From: Anabaena sphaerica FACHB-251
Lineage (GTDB): Bacteria > Cyanobacteriota > Cyanobacteriia > Cyanobacteriales > Nostocaceae
Assembly: GCF_014696825.1 (NCBI RefSeq)
Contig: NZ_JACJQU010000001.1
Coordinates: 682,001-746,000, forward strand
Direction of reading: 5' to 3'
DNA: 64,000 nucleotides
Shown here piece by piece: positions 29,782 to 38,566 of the stretch. A program made the position numbers and the translations under genes. Each line of letters opens with the position of its first letter. Position 1 is the stretch's first letter. The notes below the pieces were generated by a model. It worked only from the letters and a program-made list of their open reading frames with translations. It searched no databases and was not told where the DNA came from.

Positions 29782-30329
29782 GGATGATGCCTTATATGGG
29801 AGTGTTGACTAAATCATGGGCTGTTTCGTAAGGTTGTACAGATATTAATAAGTTCTCTGTTTATAACAGTATTATGTCTGTACTAAACCCATCCTTAGGT
29901 AGTTACATATTGCAAATTAAGTTTGGCAAATGTCCGATAGCTTTGGTCAGCGTAGCTATCGCACTCCAGATGGGATTAACTACAAAACCGCTCCTTTGTA
30001 CATTAAATGACATTGCTTAATTAGCCATTTTTTGTGAGAGTAATTAGTATAACCAGGCGGATGTAGAGATACTATTGGCAATCAGCGAAAAATCTACTCT
30101 ATAGATATCTTTATGTTTTGCCTTTTGCTTTTTTTTACTAAGTAGATACTTTCAAATAAAACTTTAATTTTTACCTGTAAACTAGAAGTGGAAACAGAAT
30201 ATCAGGTAAATTCTCATTTATTTGCTCGTCTTGAACAGAAAGATGAATTTGCTCAAAGGTAAGTGGTGAAGAGTTATCAGCCCCCTAAAATCAGGGGCTG
30301 AATTTTAGTTTTGCTTTTAAATTTTTACC
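29782..30329. other. Gene-free spacer inside the polysaccharide locus
   Basis: 548 bases without a credible gene. It contains the CGATAGCT/AGCTATCG palindrome (29935-29961) and ends just past the stop of the SAF-type dehydrogenase. It separates the sugar-nucleotide gene block from the GT4/Wzc block. Confidence 0.45.
29935..29961. repeat. GCGTAGCTATCG palindromic repeat
   Basis: Eight-base arms CGATAGCT (29935-29942) and AGCTATCG (29954-29961) around an 11-base loop; related to 14105-14139. Confidence 0.6.
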
Positions 30330-31643
30330 TTACTTCACAACTGCCAAAGTTTTAGCAGGAGCAAAATAAGCTGTTTGTTCAGATCGCAGTTTGTCGCAAA
30401 GTCTACCTCCAGGCAGTTCCACATCATCGTATGTGAGAACTTGATCTTTATCAATATCACGCTTTAAGCGACATCCTTCTGCTATCCCCATTGGTAGCAA
30501 ATTTTGTAGCTGGACAATTTCTGAGTTTTCACATTGTCCATAAGTCATGTAATAACCGATGCCATCAAGAGTTTCTCCAGCTTTGAGGTCAATTTTTGCA
30601 GTAGCCACGACATCGACAACTGGACCAGCTATGGGAGCAAGTACAGCATCATGAAATAACACTGCACGGGCAACAGAAAGGGGAACTTCAAAGTGACAAA
30701 GGTGATAGGGGGTGTAGAAACTGTAAAGAGGTCCTTCACCAAGTTTATAAAGATTGAGATAATGGCGTTGTTTAGGGTCTTCATGGGTGGCAAAAACAAA
30801 CACCCCTGGGCCTGGTTTTGTGCTAACGACATAATCAACAATGCCACCTAATTGTTTGAGTTGATCAACATCATACATTTTGGTCATTTCATCCACATGA
30901 CCTGCGTATTCGTATCCCAACATTCCCCGTTTTGCTACTTTCATTCCTGTGCCATTGGCTACTATTGCTTGCTCAAAAGAAATTTTTGTCCCATCAGCAA
31001 AGCTTGTTACCATGGCGGGATTTTGACCCCAGCGTTGAGCAAAACCGGCTTGGGTGGTGGGGTTACGGTAAGGGTCTTGTAAACCTTTGATATTTCCACA
31101 CAATAAGGGGGTTAAACCAATGCTTTTCACAAAGCGGTACAGGTTCATTTCTACCCCTGGTTGGTCGCCGTCACAAGCTGTCAGGATGACTCCAGCACGG
31201 TCAGCGTGCAGTTTGAGGATGGGGCCGATAGTACCATCGAGTTCTGCATTCATTAAAATGATATGCTTTTGATGGGCGATCGCTCTCATCACTAAATGAG
31301 CAGCATATTCTATTGTTCCCGTCACTTCAATAATTGCATCTATACCATCAGCCTCACACAGCAACATGGCATCTTCGGTGATTGCATATTGACCTTGAAT
31401 CAGTGCATTTTCTAAATCAACTACACTAGAAACAATCTTAAAATCCTCAATTCCTGCTTCTGAATAAGCTCTTTTAGCTCCATCAATGTGACGGTTAGAA
31501 ATAGCAACCAATTCCATTCCAGGAACAGAATTGATAATTTGATTAGCAATGCCGCGACCCATAAATCCAGCACCAATCATGGCGACTTTTACAGGTTTAC
31601 CTAATGCAGCACGGGCTTCTAAGGCTTTATCAACAATAATCAT
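30330..31643 (-). CDS. NAD(P)-dependent oxidoreductase with SAF-type C-terminus
   Basis: Cytosolic dehydrogenase of 437 residues related to homoserine dehydrogenase. The frame is open to 31682, but the ATG at 31643 has AGGAG seven bases upstream (complement 31651-31655) and gives MIIVDKALEARAALG. The Rossmann loop VAMIGAGFMGRG lies near residues 20-31, and the C-terminal part (ATAKIDLKAGETLDGIGYY) resembles a SAF domain. Such proteins occur in polysaccharide loci and are thought to oxidise or build an activated sugar precursor; the substrate is unknown. It begins two bases after the rfbC stop, so the two are coupled. Confidence 0.82.
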   Translation of the reverse strand: MIIVDKALEARAALGKPVKVAMIGAGFMGRGIANQIINSVPGMELVAISNRHIDGAKRAYSEAGIEDFKIVSSVVDLENALIQGQYAITEDAMLLCEADGIDAIIEVTGTIEYAAHLVMRAIAHQKHIILMNAELDGTIGPILKLHADRAGVILTACDGDQPGVEMNLYRFVKSIGLTPLLCGNIKGLQDPYRNPTTQAGFAQRWGQNPAMVTSFADGTKISFEQAIVANGTGMKVAKRGMLGYEYAGHVDEMTKMYDVDQLKQLGGIVDYVVSTKPGPGVFVFATHEDPKQRHYLNLYKLGEGPLYSFYTPYHLCHFEVPLSVARAVLFHDAVLAPIAGPVVDVVATAKIDLKAGETLDGIGYYMTYGQCENSEIVQLQNLLPMGIAEGCRLKRDIDKDQVLTYDDVELPGGRLCDKLRSEQTAYFAPAKTLAVVK

Positions 31644-31645
31644 TA

Positions 31646-32191
31646 TTAAACTCCTATTAAAATAGATTCTAGTAAAGGCCAATTGCGGTCTTTATCAGAC
31701 ATTTCAGTTGCACTCAAAGGCCAAGAAATTTCTAACAGTGGATCATCATAACGCAAACCACGTTCATAACCAGGAGTGTAAAATTCACCCACTTGATAGA
31801 CAACTTCTGCACCATCTGTTAAAGCTTGATAGCCATGAGCAAACATTTCTGGTACATATAAAGCGCGGCGATTTTCCGCACTTAGTTCTACACCAATATG
31901 CGACAGATAAGTTGGAGATTCAGGACGCATATCCACAATTACGTCATAAATTGCCCCTTGAGTACAACGAATTAATTTGGTTTCTGCGGCTGGGAGAATT
32001 TGATAGTGCATTCCCCGCAAAGTACCTTTTTTGTGATTAAAAGACAAGTTACATTGAGCAACAGTTGGCTTTAAACCGTGGTCTGCAAATTCCTGAGCGC
32101 AGAACGTCCGAGCAAAAAAACCACGATGATCGGGTTTTTCTTCTAAGTCAATAATAAAAGCACCAGGGAGTTTAGTTTTTGTAAAAATCAT
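31646..32191 (-). CDS. rfbC: dTDP-4-dehydrorhamnose 3,5-epimerase family protein
   Basis: Cupin-fold epimerase of 181 residues, the usual RmlC length. The catalytic His lies in RGMHYQ (59-64), the active-site Tyr region in GAEVVYQVGEFYTPGYERGL, and the start region FIIDLEEKPDHRGFFARTF is canonical. In the classical pathway it converts dTDP-4-keto-6-deoxyglucose to the rhamnose precursor. Here the adjacent sugar-nucleotide gene is a CDP-glucose type (rfbF), so a CDP-linked 3,5-epimerisation is also possible. It is coupled to the following SAF-type dehydrogenase. Confidence 0.9.
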   Translation of the reverse strand: MIFTKTKLPGAFIIDLEEKPDHRGFFARTFCAQEFADHGLKPTVAQCNLSFNHKKGTLRGMHYQILPAAETKLIRCTQGAIYDVIVDMRPESPTYLSHIGVELSAENRRALYVPEMFAHGYQALTDGAEVVYQVGEFYTPGYERGLRYDDPLLEISWPLSATEMSDKDRNWPLLESILIGV

Positions 32192-32207
32192 AGTTTTTAA
32201 GGTAACC

Positions 32208-32230
32208 GGAAACAGGGAACAGGGAATAGG
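32208..32230. repeat. Short AACAGGG-type tract
   Basis: Two to three AACAGGG-like units in the 137-base spacer between rfbC and the PhyH-like gene. Confidence 0.5.
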
Positions 32231-32328
32231 TGACAGTAAATAAATAATTAATTACCAATTACCCATTACCCGTGACAAATAGAAGCTGCATTATTGGCGT
32301 TAACAATTGAATGCTCATATATAATTTA

Positions 32329-33177
32329 CTAGCCCTTTCCTATGCTTTCAGGGATTAATTGTTTATTTGGTTTGATAAAAGTATCATCATTGTATTGAGT
32401 ACAAAGTTCTGGGCGCTTCGGTGGGTTTGCTGTATACACAAAAAATAGTGTTGAACGTTCTTCCGTTCTCACAGTACCATGATGTAAAACATTTCTTGGA
32501 TCTACAAAAATTACAGTTCCAATTTTTCCTGGGCAAGATTTCCAAGCTGATTTAGGAATTATTTTCATCATTTTTTCATCGTTGATTCCTAAATAATTAG
32601 ACTTCCAAAGTGCATAGTCAACCCGATAATAATTACACCAGTCTACAAGATTAGTAGGTAGGGGTAGATATTCAAATGGTCCGTGTTTTTCTGTCACGTC
32701 ATTTAAATAAATAATGACTTTAATCATGCGCCGATCTTCAGAATCTTTATGCCAAAGCAGTGTTTGTAATTGCTGCTCATTTGGAAAGTCTTTTCGCACA
32801 TGAACACCATGAAAAACCATAGGTAATCTGATATAGTTTTCTATGATATTTTGCAGCCGTTTTTCAATTCCCCAAGTAAAGAATTCTGGTAAATCTGTAA
32901 CTGTATAAATTTGCGGTAATTTATACCCTGATTGGATATTTCTCGGACTTTCCATCATCGCTGCATAACTGTTAGCACTATCTAACATTTGTGCAGTTGA
33001 TGGTAATCCTAAATGTTCTAAGGAAGTGACGTACACACCTTCTCGTTTTAGAGCTTGAGCAATTAAATTATCCGCATGAGATAACACAGGTAATTTTTTT
33101 TTGTGTTTAGCTAGTGCTACTCGATAATCTAGCTCGGAAGTCAGCATATTTATTTTATTTTTGAGAGTTTGTATCAT
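32329..33177 (-). CDS. PhyH-like Fe(II)/2-oxoglutarate dioxygenase
   Basis: Predicted non-haem iron oxygenase of 282 residues. The HxD iron pair is H143 and D145 in LLWHKDSED, the distal His is H232 or H233 in NVLHHGTVR, and R241 in ERSTLFF can bind 2-oxoglutarate. These positions fit the phytanoyl-CoA dioxygenase family. It lies inside the HEP-type locus, 15 bases after a GT2 and before rfbC, so it may hydroxylate a sugar, a lipid carrier or a decoration of the polymer. No such step is established for heterocyst polysaccharide to my knowledge. No signal peptide, so it acts in the cytosol. Confidence 0.82.
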   Translation of the reverse strand: MIQTLKNKINMLTSELDYRVALAKHKKKLPVLSHADNLIAQALKREGVYVTSLEHLGLPSTAQMLDSANSYAAMMESPRNIQSGYKLPQIYTVTDLPEFFTWGIEKRLQNIIENYIRLPMVFHGVHVRKDFPNEQQLQTLLWHKDSEDRRMIKVIIYLNDVTEKHGPFEYLPLPTNLVDWCNYYRVDYALWKSNYLGINDEKMMKIIPKSAWKSCPGKIGTVIFVDPRNVLHHGTVRTEERSTLFFVYTANPPKRPELCTQYNDDTFIKPNKQLIPESIGKG

Positions 33178-33192
33178 AGAAAATATACTTGA

Positions 33193-34200
33193 TTATTGTT
33201 TATTACGACGAATAATTTGGTTTGATGGCTGAAAAGATTCAGCAATTATAACTTCGGGAGCAGCCATGACTTCAATAGCAGAAATAGTCGCTAAAGCCAA
33301 AAAAGGAACGGCTGTTTTAATAGCAGTAACTGGCCATCTTTTCAAAGCACCCAAGAAAACTTTCAAGTTAACTTCTTGAAACTTATTCACCATCATTTGT
33401 GCATAAAATCGCTTAGAATAGCCATTTTCTTGCAGCTTAAAAATTACTTCTGGTATGTGTTTATATTGCATTAATAGCGCAGATTTTGGTTCTTTCTGCC
33501 AATAACTCACACCAACAATACATTCTAAATAAGTCTCTTTGGTGACGATTACTTTGCCATTAGCAGCACAATACCCAGCTAAATATGCTAAAGATATCCA
33601 ATTATTCACAGCATCTGGCCAAATTTGTAGAGCGCGTTTAACTAAATCAGTCCTGTATACTGAAGCAGTTAAAAAAATGACTGCTCCAACACTTTTAGAA
33701 AAACAATATTCAAATATTGCTTTACCATCCCCTTCACCATCTTCACTTTCAACATCAAACCAGCGATTACCAACAATAGTTGGTGGATGAACTGGTTCAC
33801 CAGTAATTTTATTCCTCCCAGAAAAATTGAGAAATAGTAATGATAAATCTTGATGTTTTTTAATCTTAGTTATTACATAACTAATTGCTTGATTTTGAAT
33901 TGGATCATCATCTCCAATTGTCCAAACATATTTTGTTGTTGCTGAATTCAGGCAATAAAGGATATTTTTCATTACGCCTAAATTTTCAATATTTCTATTG
34001 GAATTAAAAGTTACATAAGTAAGTGTATTTTTCCATTTTGTGATAACTTCCTGGGTGTTATCACTAGAACAATTATCAGAAATTAATATCTCGCAATCAG
34101 ATTCATAACCTTTGATAGCTTTAGACAACCACTCTAATTGTTGATCCAGTAAATCCGCACGATTGTAGGTAGGAATAGCAATAGTCAGTAATTTATTCAT
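33193..34200 (-). CDS. Glycosyltransferase family 2 protein
   Basis: GT-A glycosyltransferase of 335 residues. The opening LLTIAIPTYNRADLLDQQL and CEILISDNCSSDNTQEV are the GT2 nucleotide-binding elements, and VWTIGDDDPIQNQ near residue 95 is the metal-binding DxD-type motif. The C-terminal region ends with a hydrophobic stretch (WPVTAIKTAVPFLALATISA, about 288-307) that could tether it to the membrane. It lies in the sugar-precursor half of the HEP-type locus, 15 bases ahead of the PhyH-like gene. Confidence 0.88.
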   Translation of the reverse strand: MNKLLTIAIPTYNRADLLDQQLEWLSKAIKGYESDCEILISDNCSSDNTQEVITKWKNTLTYVTFNSNRNIENLGVMKNILYCLNSATTKYVWTIGDDDPIQNQAISYVITKIKKHQDLSLLFLNFSGRNKITGEPVHPPTIVGNRWFDVESEDGEGDGKAIFEYCFSKSVGAVIFLTASVYRTDLVKRALQIWPDAVNNWISLAYLAGYCAANGKVIVTKETYLECIVGVSYWQKEPKSALLMQYKHIPEVIFKLQENGYSKRFYAQMMVNKFQEVNLKVFLGALKRWPVTAIKTAVPFLALATISAIEVMAAPEVIIAESFQPSNQIIRRNKQ

Positions 34201-34347
34201 AGGTTGACATGATCTAAATCAATAAAGTTATTTTTTGGGGAATGAATTAGCTAATTGGCATCTGTTCGCAATTAATAAGTACGGATTAAAAGCAGCAATA
34301 ATAGATTGTTTTTGCTGCTTTTATCCGATTATTTTAACCCTTAAGCC

Positions 34348-35373
34348 TTATTTATTCCAAAAGAAATCTTTGTCAATTTGTTGAGTACGAATTAAATACT
34401 CCAACTGCTTTAAGCGTGTAAATCCTCGGAACAAGAAAGTATCTTCAGTCATATCAATTTGGCTGAACAAATCTAATAGCTGTTGAGCGCCGCGTTGAGC
34501 ATTCCAATCACACTTAAATCCGGGTAAAATAGTATTTATTTTCTCGAAAGATACTCGATAGCTACGGTTGTCTGAACCGTTATTACCAAAAGATAATCTA
34601 CAACCTGGGAAAGCATCAGCAATAATTTCTGCGATTTCTTTAACTCGATAATTATTTGCTGTATCTCCCACATTAAAGACTTGATTATGGACAATATCTC
34701 TAGGTGCTTCTAAGGCACAAACAATGGCTTTGCAAATATCCAAAGCATGAACTAATGGCCGCCAAGGTGTACCATCACTGGTCATTTTAATTTCTTTGGT
34801 AGTCCATGCTAATCCTGATAAATTGTTTAAAACAATATCAAATCGCATTCTGGGAGAAGCACCAAAAGCGGTAGCATTCCGCATGAAAGTAGGAGAAAAG
34901 TCATCATCAGCTAATGCTTGAACATCTCTTTCTACTAATGTTTTACATTCTGCATAAGCTGTTTGAGGATTAACAGGTGATTCCTCTGTAACATCATCTT
35001 CACTCGCAACGCCATAAACACTGCAAGAAGACATATAAACAAAGCGACGGATACCCACTGCTTTAGCTAAATTAGCAAGACGAACTGAACCTAAATGATT
35101 AATTTCATAGGTAATGTTAGGTGCTAATTGTCCGGTAGGATCGTTGGAAAGTTCTGCCATGTGAACTATTGCTTCTACACCCAGCAAATCTTCAGGAGTA
35201 ATATTACGAATATCTTTGTTAAGAGTCTTCGCTGTTACGTCAGTTCCGTTATATAGCCAACCAACTTTATAAAAACCAGTATCTACGCCCAGAACTTCAT
35301 GACCTCTTGCAATTAACAAAGGAGGTAGTAAGGAACCAAGATATCCTTCTGTTCCTGTGATTAATATTTTCAT
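34348..35373 (-). CDS. NAD-dependent epimerase/dehydratase (extended SDR)
   Basis: Nucleotide-sugar epimerase or dehydratase of 341 residues. TGTEGYLG at 7-14 is the NAD-binding glycine motif, the catalytic Ser lies in YMSSCSVYG, and the Tyr/Lys pair is Y140 and K144 in TAYAECK. The protein resembles SDRs of surface-polysaccharide loci but lacks features that would name it a CDP-glucose 4,6-dehydratase. It likely makes one activated sugar of the polymer. It is 53 bases after the GT8 gene on the same strand. Confidence 0.85.
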   Translation of the reverse strand: MKILITGTEGYLGSLLPPLLIARGHEVLGVDTGFYKVGWLYNGTDVTAKTLNKDIRNITPEDLLGVEAIVHMAELSNDPTGQLAPNITYEINHLGSVRLANLAKAVGIRRFVYMSSCSVYGVASEDDVTEESPVNPQTAYAECKTLVERDVQALADDDFSPTFMRNATAFGASPRMRFDIVLNNLSGLAWTTKEIKMTSDGTPWRPLVHALDICKAIVCALEAPRDIVHNQVFNVGDTANNYRVKEIAEIIADAFPGCRLSFGNNGSDNRSYRVSFEKINTILPGFKCDWNAQRGAQQLLDLFSQIDMTEDTFLFRGFTRLKQLEYLIRTQQIDKDFFWNK

Positions 35374-35426
35374 TATTGTTAAATCCTTGTGATTGATGTT
35401 TTCAGATGTTTACTACCACAATATTT

Positions 35427-36368
35427 TTAGAGTTTTGAGGTAGTTAGTGATGTTACTTTCATGAATTTTCTAGCCAGCCGTCTCCAGAAAGTATCCCGCC
35501 ATCCTGACCAATATGTCATGTCAAGATATTGGAAAAATAAATCTTTTTTCGGATGTGTACACTCTGTTTTCAATCCTGCGTACCAGGGTTTAGGAGAATT
35601 AGTAAAGTGAATAATGTAAGGCTTATGCAGTAGTTCCTCATAAATATCTTCTGGGTGAGGACTTTCTTGCCAGGATGAATAATCATATATTCTGGGCATC
35701 TGATTCCATCTGGGATGAATTTCTTTCCATTTACCCGCTAGAACTGCATTGAGTCCATCTTGATCGTTTCTTACATATTCTCGATTTTGTTTGATATATT
35801 CAAGAGCTTTTTGTCCTATGTTGTCGCTGCGCCATTTTTCCAAATTAATTACTAAAAGTCCAGAATTAAAATATTTATGATTTGGACAAATTCCCACATC
35901 TTGATAATTCCTTAATCCATCGGACATTGATATATACAGTTCCACATCATCCTGAACAGCTAATACATAGTTATCTTCTAGAGGAATATTCCATAACTCT
36001 TCTAAATTTCCTTTCACTACCATATCGGTGTCTAGATAAATTGCTTTATCAAACTCTGGGGGTAAAAATTGAGTAATTAGGAGTCGATAATATGAAGTAG
36101 TTGTTAGATGTCTAGTCAATACCAGATTGTTTAACTGCGTCTCATCTATTTGTATCCATGAAATATCAACTTGTTCTGATTTCAGTGATTTAATAATTTT
36201 GTTTTTGTTAGATTTACTAATCCCTCCATCCAGAATAAATAACCCTATCTTGCGATTACTTTTAAAATTTGCCAGTGCCGAACGAACTGTTACCGCTAGG
36301 GGCATGGCATAGTTATTATCAGCAGCGCAGACAAGTATGATTGGCTGAAAATTGGAGTTAATGCACAT
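35427..36368 (-). CDS. Glycosyltransferase family 8 protein
   Basis: Retaining GT-A glycosyltransferase of 313 residues of the LgtC/glycogenin type. VCAADNNYAMPLAVTV opens the nucleotide-binding fold, YLDTDMVV (111-118) is the DxD metal site, and HKYFNSGLLVINLEKW and IHFTNSPKPWYAG are the other family hallmarks. It would use a UDP-sugar, often UDP-glucose or UDP-galactose. It is the only GT8 in the locus. Confidence 0.92.
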   Translation of the reverse strand: MCINSNFQPIILVCAADNNYAMPLAVTVRSALANFKSNRKIGLFILDGGISKSNKNKIIKSLKSEQVDISWIQIDETQLNNLVLTRHLTTTSYYRLLITQFLPPEFDKAIYLDTDMVVKGNLEELWNIPLEDNYVLAVQDDVELYISMSDGLRNYQDVGICPNHKYFNSGLLVINLEKWRSDNIGQKALEYIKQNREYVRNDQDGLNAVLAGKWKEIHPRWNQMPRIYDYSSWQESPHPEDIYEELLHKPYIIHFTNSPKPWYAGLKTECTHPKKDLFFQYLDMTYWSGWRDTFWRRLARKFMKVTSLTTSKL

Positions 36369-36516
36369 AAAAAAATCCTGATAACTAAAGTTGCTGGAGA
36401 TGAAAATCTGGTTGACAGCAGTTGCAATAATAAGTGATTAAGCAAAATTTTATAATGCACTTATTCTGAACCAGATTAAGATTAGCCCTAGCAAATTTAG
36501 GATAGATGCAAAGTAG

Positions 36517-37734
36517 TTAATTTTTTACTGCTGTTTCCAGGAGAGGAGACTCTTGAGGTATCTGGTTAACAATCGCTTTGCCAATTTCTAGAGAAGAAGT
36601 TGCTGCGGGAGAGGGAGCATTGCAAACATGAATGGAGTTATCACCTTGGATGATTAAAAAGTCGTCTACCAAGGAACCATTACTCATTAATGCTTGTGCG
36701 CGAACTCCTGCATGGGTGGGAACTAAATCTGCTGTTTGGACTTCAGGAATTAGTTTTTGCAAGCTTCTGACAAAGGCAGCTTTACTAAAGGAACGAATGA
36801 TTTCTTGAATTCCTTCATCGGCGTGTTTAGCTGCTAGTTTCCAGAAACCGGGATAGGTGATTACTTCTGCAAAGTCCCGCAAGTCAAAGTCGGTTTTTTT
36901 GTAACCTTCACGTTTGAGACTGAGAACTGCATTTGGCCCTGCGTGAACACTATTGTCAATCATGCGGGTGAAGTGAACACCCAGGAAGGGAAAGTCCGGG
37001 TTAGGAACCGGATAAATGAGAGTTTTGACCAGATAGCGTTTTTCGGGTGTGAGTTCGTAATATTCTCCCCGGAAGGGGACAATTTTAGCTTGGGGGTTGG
37101 CTTTACCTAATTTTGCCATGCGATCGCTATGCAATCCGGCACAATTGATCACAAATCTGGTTTCAAAACTACCCTGGTTGGTTTCTAATACCTGATTTTT
37201 ACCACTTGGGGAGATTTGTAAAACTTTGGTATTAAGGCGTAAATCTCCCCCTTGTTTTTGGATAATTTCAGCGTATTTTAAACAAACTTGCTTGTAATTA
37301 ACAATTCCTGTAGAAAATACCCGAATTCCACCGACACAACTAACATGAGGCTCAATTTCTTTGACTTCTTCAGAACTAATCCTTTGCACTGCTATGCCAT
37401 TATCTAAACCTCGTTGGTAGAGGTTTTCTAGCCGTGATAATTCTTGTGATTCCGTGGCCACAATTACCTTACCACAAATGTCATGCTCAATATCATGCTT
37501 TTGGCAGAATTCTACCATTGAGCGACTACCGTCACGGCAAAATTTAGCTTTAAAGCTACCTGGTTTGTAGTAAATTCCCGAATGAATTACGCCGCTATTA
37601 TTACCTGTTTGGTGAAATGCCCATTGACTTTCTTTTTCTAACACCAAAATTCGTGCATCAGGATAGCGTGAGCCTAAAGCCATCGCTGTAGAAAGTCCAA
37701 CTATTCCCCCACCAATAATCGCAAAATCGTACAT
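36517..37734 (-). CDS. lhgO: LhgO-type FAD-dependent 2-hydroxy acid oxidoreductase
   Basis: FAD enzyme of 405 residues matching the L-2-hydroxyglutarate oxidase family. I choose the ATG at 37734 (MYDFAIIGGG): the open frame upstream to 37821 runs through TCCAATATCC-type repeats and a Trp/Ile-rich artefact. The FAD dinucleotide motif is IGGGIVGLSTAMALG. Other family marks are NNSGVIHSGIYY, FRGEYYELTPEKRY and GVRAQALMSNGSLVDDF. Placement between rfbF and GT8 suggests an oxidation in sugar or acyl-precursor metabolism, or recycling of 2-hydroxyglutarate; neither is proved. It follows rfbF by 58 bases. Confidence 0.88.
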   Translation of the reverse strand: MYDFAIIGGGIVGLSTAMALGSRYPDARILVLEKESQWAFHQTGNNSGVIHSGIYYKPGSFKAKFCRDGSRSMVEFCQKHDIEHDICGKVIVATESQELSRLENLYQRGLDNGIAVQRISSEEVKEIEPHVSCVGGIRVFSTGIVNYKQVCLKYAEIIQKQGGDLRLNTKVLQISPSGKNQVLETNQGSFETRFVINCAGLHSDRMAKLGKANPQAKIVPFRGEYYELTPEKRYLVKTLIYPVPNPDFPFLGVHFTRMIDNSVHAGPNAVLSLKREGYKKTDFDLRDFAEVITYPGFWKLAAKHADEGIQEIIRSFSKAAFVRSLQKLIPEVQTADLVPTHAGVRAQALMSNGSLVDDFLIIQGDNSIHVCNAPSPAATSSLEIGKAIVNQIPQESPLLETAVKN

Positions 37735-37750
37735 TAGTAATTTTTCCCTA

Positions 37751-37788
37751 ATCCAAAATCCAACATCCAATATCCAATATCCAAAATT
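37751..37788. repeat. Short TCCAATATCC repeats
   Basis: Five near-identical units of the type ATCCAA(A/T)A lie between rfbF and lhgO. This simple repeat is common between cyanobacterial genes. Confidence 0.6.
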
Positions 37789-37792
37789 TGTA

Positions 37793-38566
37793 TTACCACA
37801 CTTTCCAAGGAGCTTGATCATTTTTCCATAGCTCCTCTAAGTATTGTTTATCTCTTAAAGTATCCATTGGTTGCCAAAAACCATTATGTCTGAAAGCTGA
37901 TAGCTCTTGCATATCAGCTAGTTTTTCCAATGGCTCTTTTTCCCACACAGTGGAGTCATCAGTAATAAAGTTGATGACTTCAGGTTCTAGGACAAAATAA
38001 CCGCCATTAATCCAAGCACCGTCACCTTCAGGTTTTTCTTTAAAACTAGTAATTTTAGTTTGTTCCTGTCCTAGAGAAATTGCTCCAAATCTTCCTGCTG
38101 GTTGAACTGCGCTTAATGTTGCTAAGGTTTTTTGTTCTTGATGAAATTTGATTAATTCGGTGATATTTACATCACTGACACCATCACCATAAGTAAAGCA
38201 AAAAGTGTCATTACCAATATGTTCTCTAACTTTTTTTAAGCGTCCACCTGTCATGGTATTATCACCTGTATTTACCAAGGTGATGCGCCAGGGTTCCGCA
38301 TATCCAGAATGTATACTCATTTGATTAAATCGCATATCAAAAGTTACATCTGACATATGTAAGAAGTAGTTAGCAAAATACTCCTTGATGATGTAACCTT
38401 TATACCCACAACAGATAATAAATTCATTAATACCATGAGCCGAGTATATCTTCATGATATGCCAGAGAATCGGCTTACCTCCAATCTCAACCATCGGCTT
38501 CGGTCTGATACTAGTTTCTTCACTGAGGCGTGTACCTAGACCCCCAGCCAAAATTACTGCTTTCAT
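37793..38566 (-). CDS. rfbF: Glucose-1-phosphate cytidylyltransferase
   Basis: Makes CDP-glucose from CTP and glucose-1-phosphate, the first step to CDP-linked deoxy and branched sugars. The 257 residues match the family. The signature AGGLGTRLSEET starts at residue 7, followed by RPKPMVEIGGKPILWH and SAHGINEFIICCGYKG. FTYGDGVSDV near 130 is the metal-binding motif. It appears to be the first gene of the HEP-type locus, with 587 gene-free bases upstream that probably contain the promoter. No clear CDP-glucose 4,6-dehydratase is found in the window. Confidence 0.95.
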   Translation of the reverse strand: MKAVILAGGLGTRLSEETSIRPKPMVEIGGKPILWHIMKIYSAHGINEFIICCGYKGYIIKEYFANYFLHMSDVTFDMRFNQMSIHSGYAEPWRITLVNTGDNTMTGGRLKKVREHIGNDTFCFTYGDGVSDVNITELIKFHQEQKTLATLSAVQPAGRFGAISLGQEQTKITSFKEKPEGDGAWINGGYFVLEPEVINFITDDSTVWEKEPLEKLADMQELSAFRHNGFWQPMDTLRDKQYLEELWKNDQAPWKVW

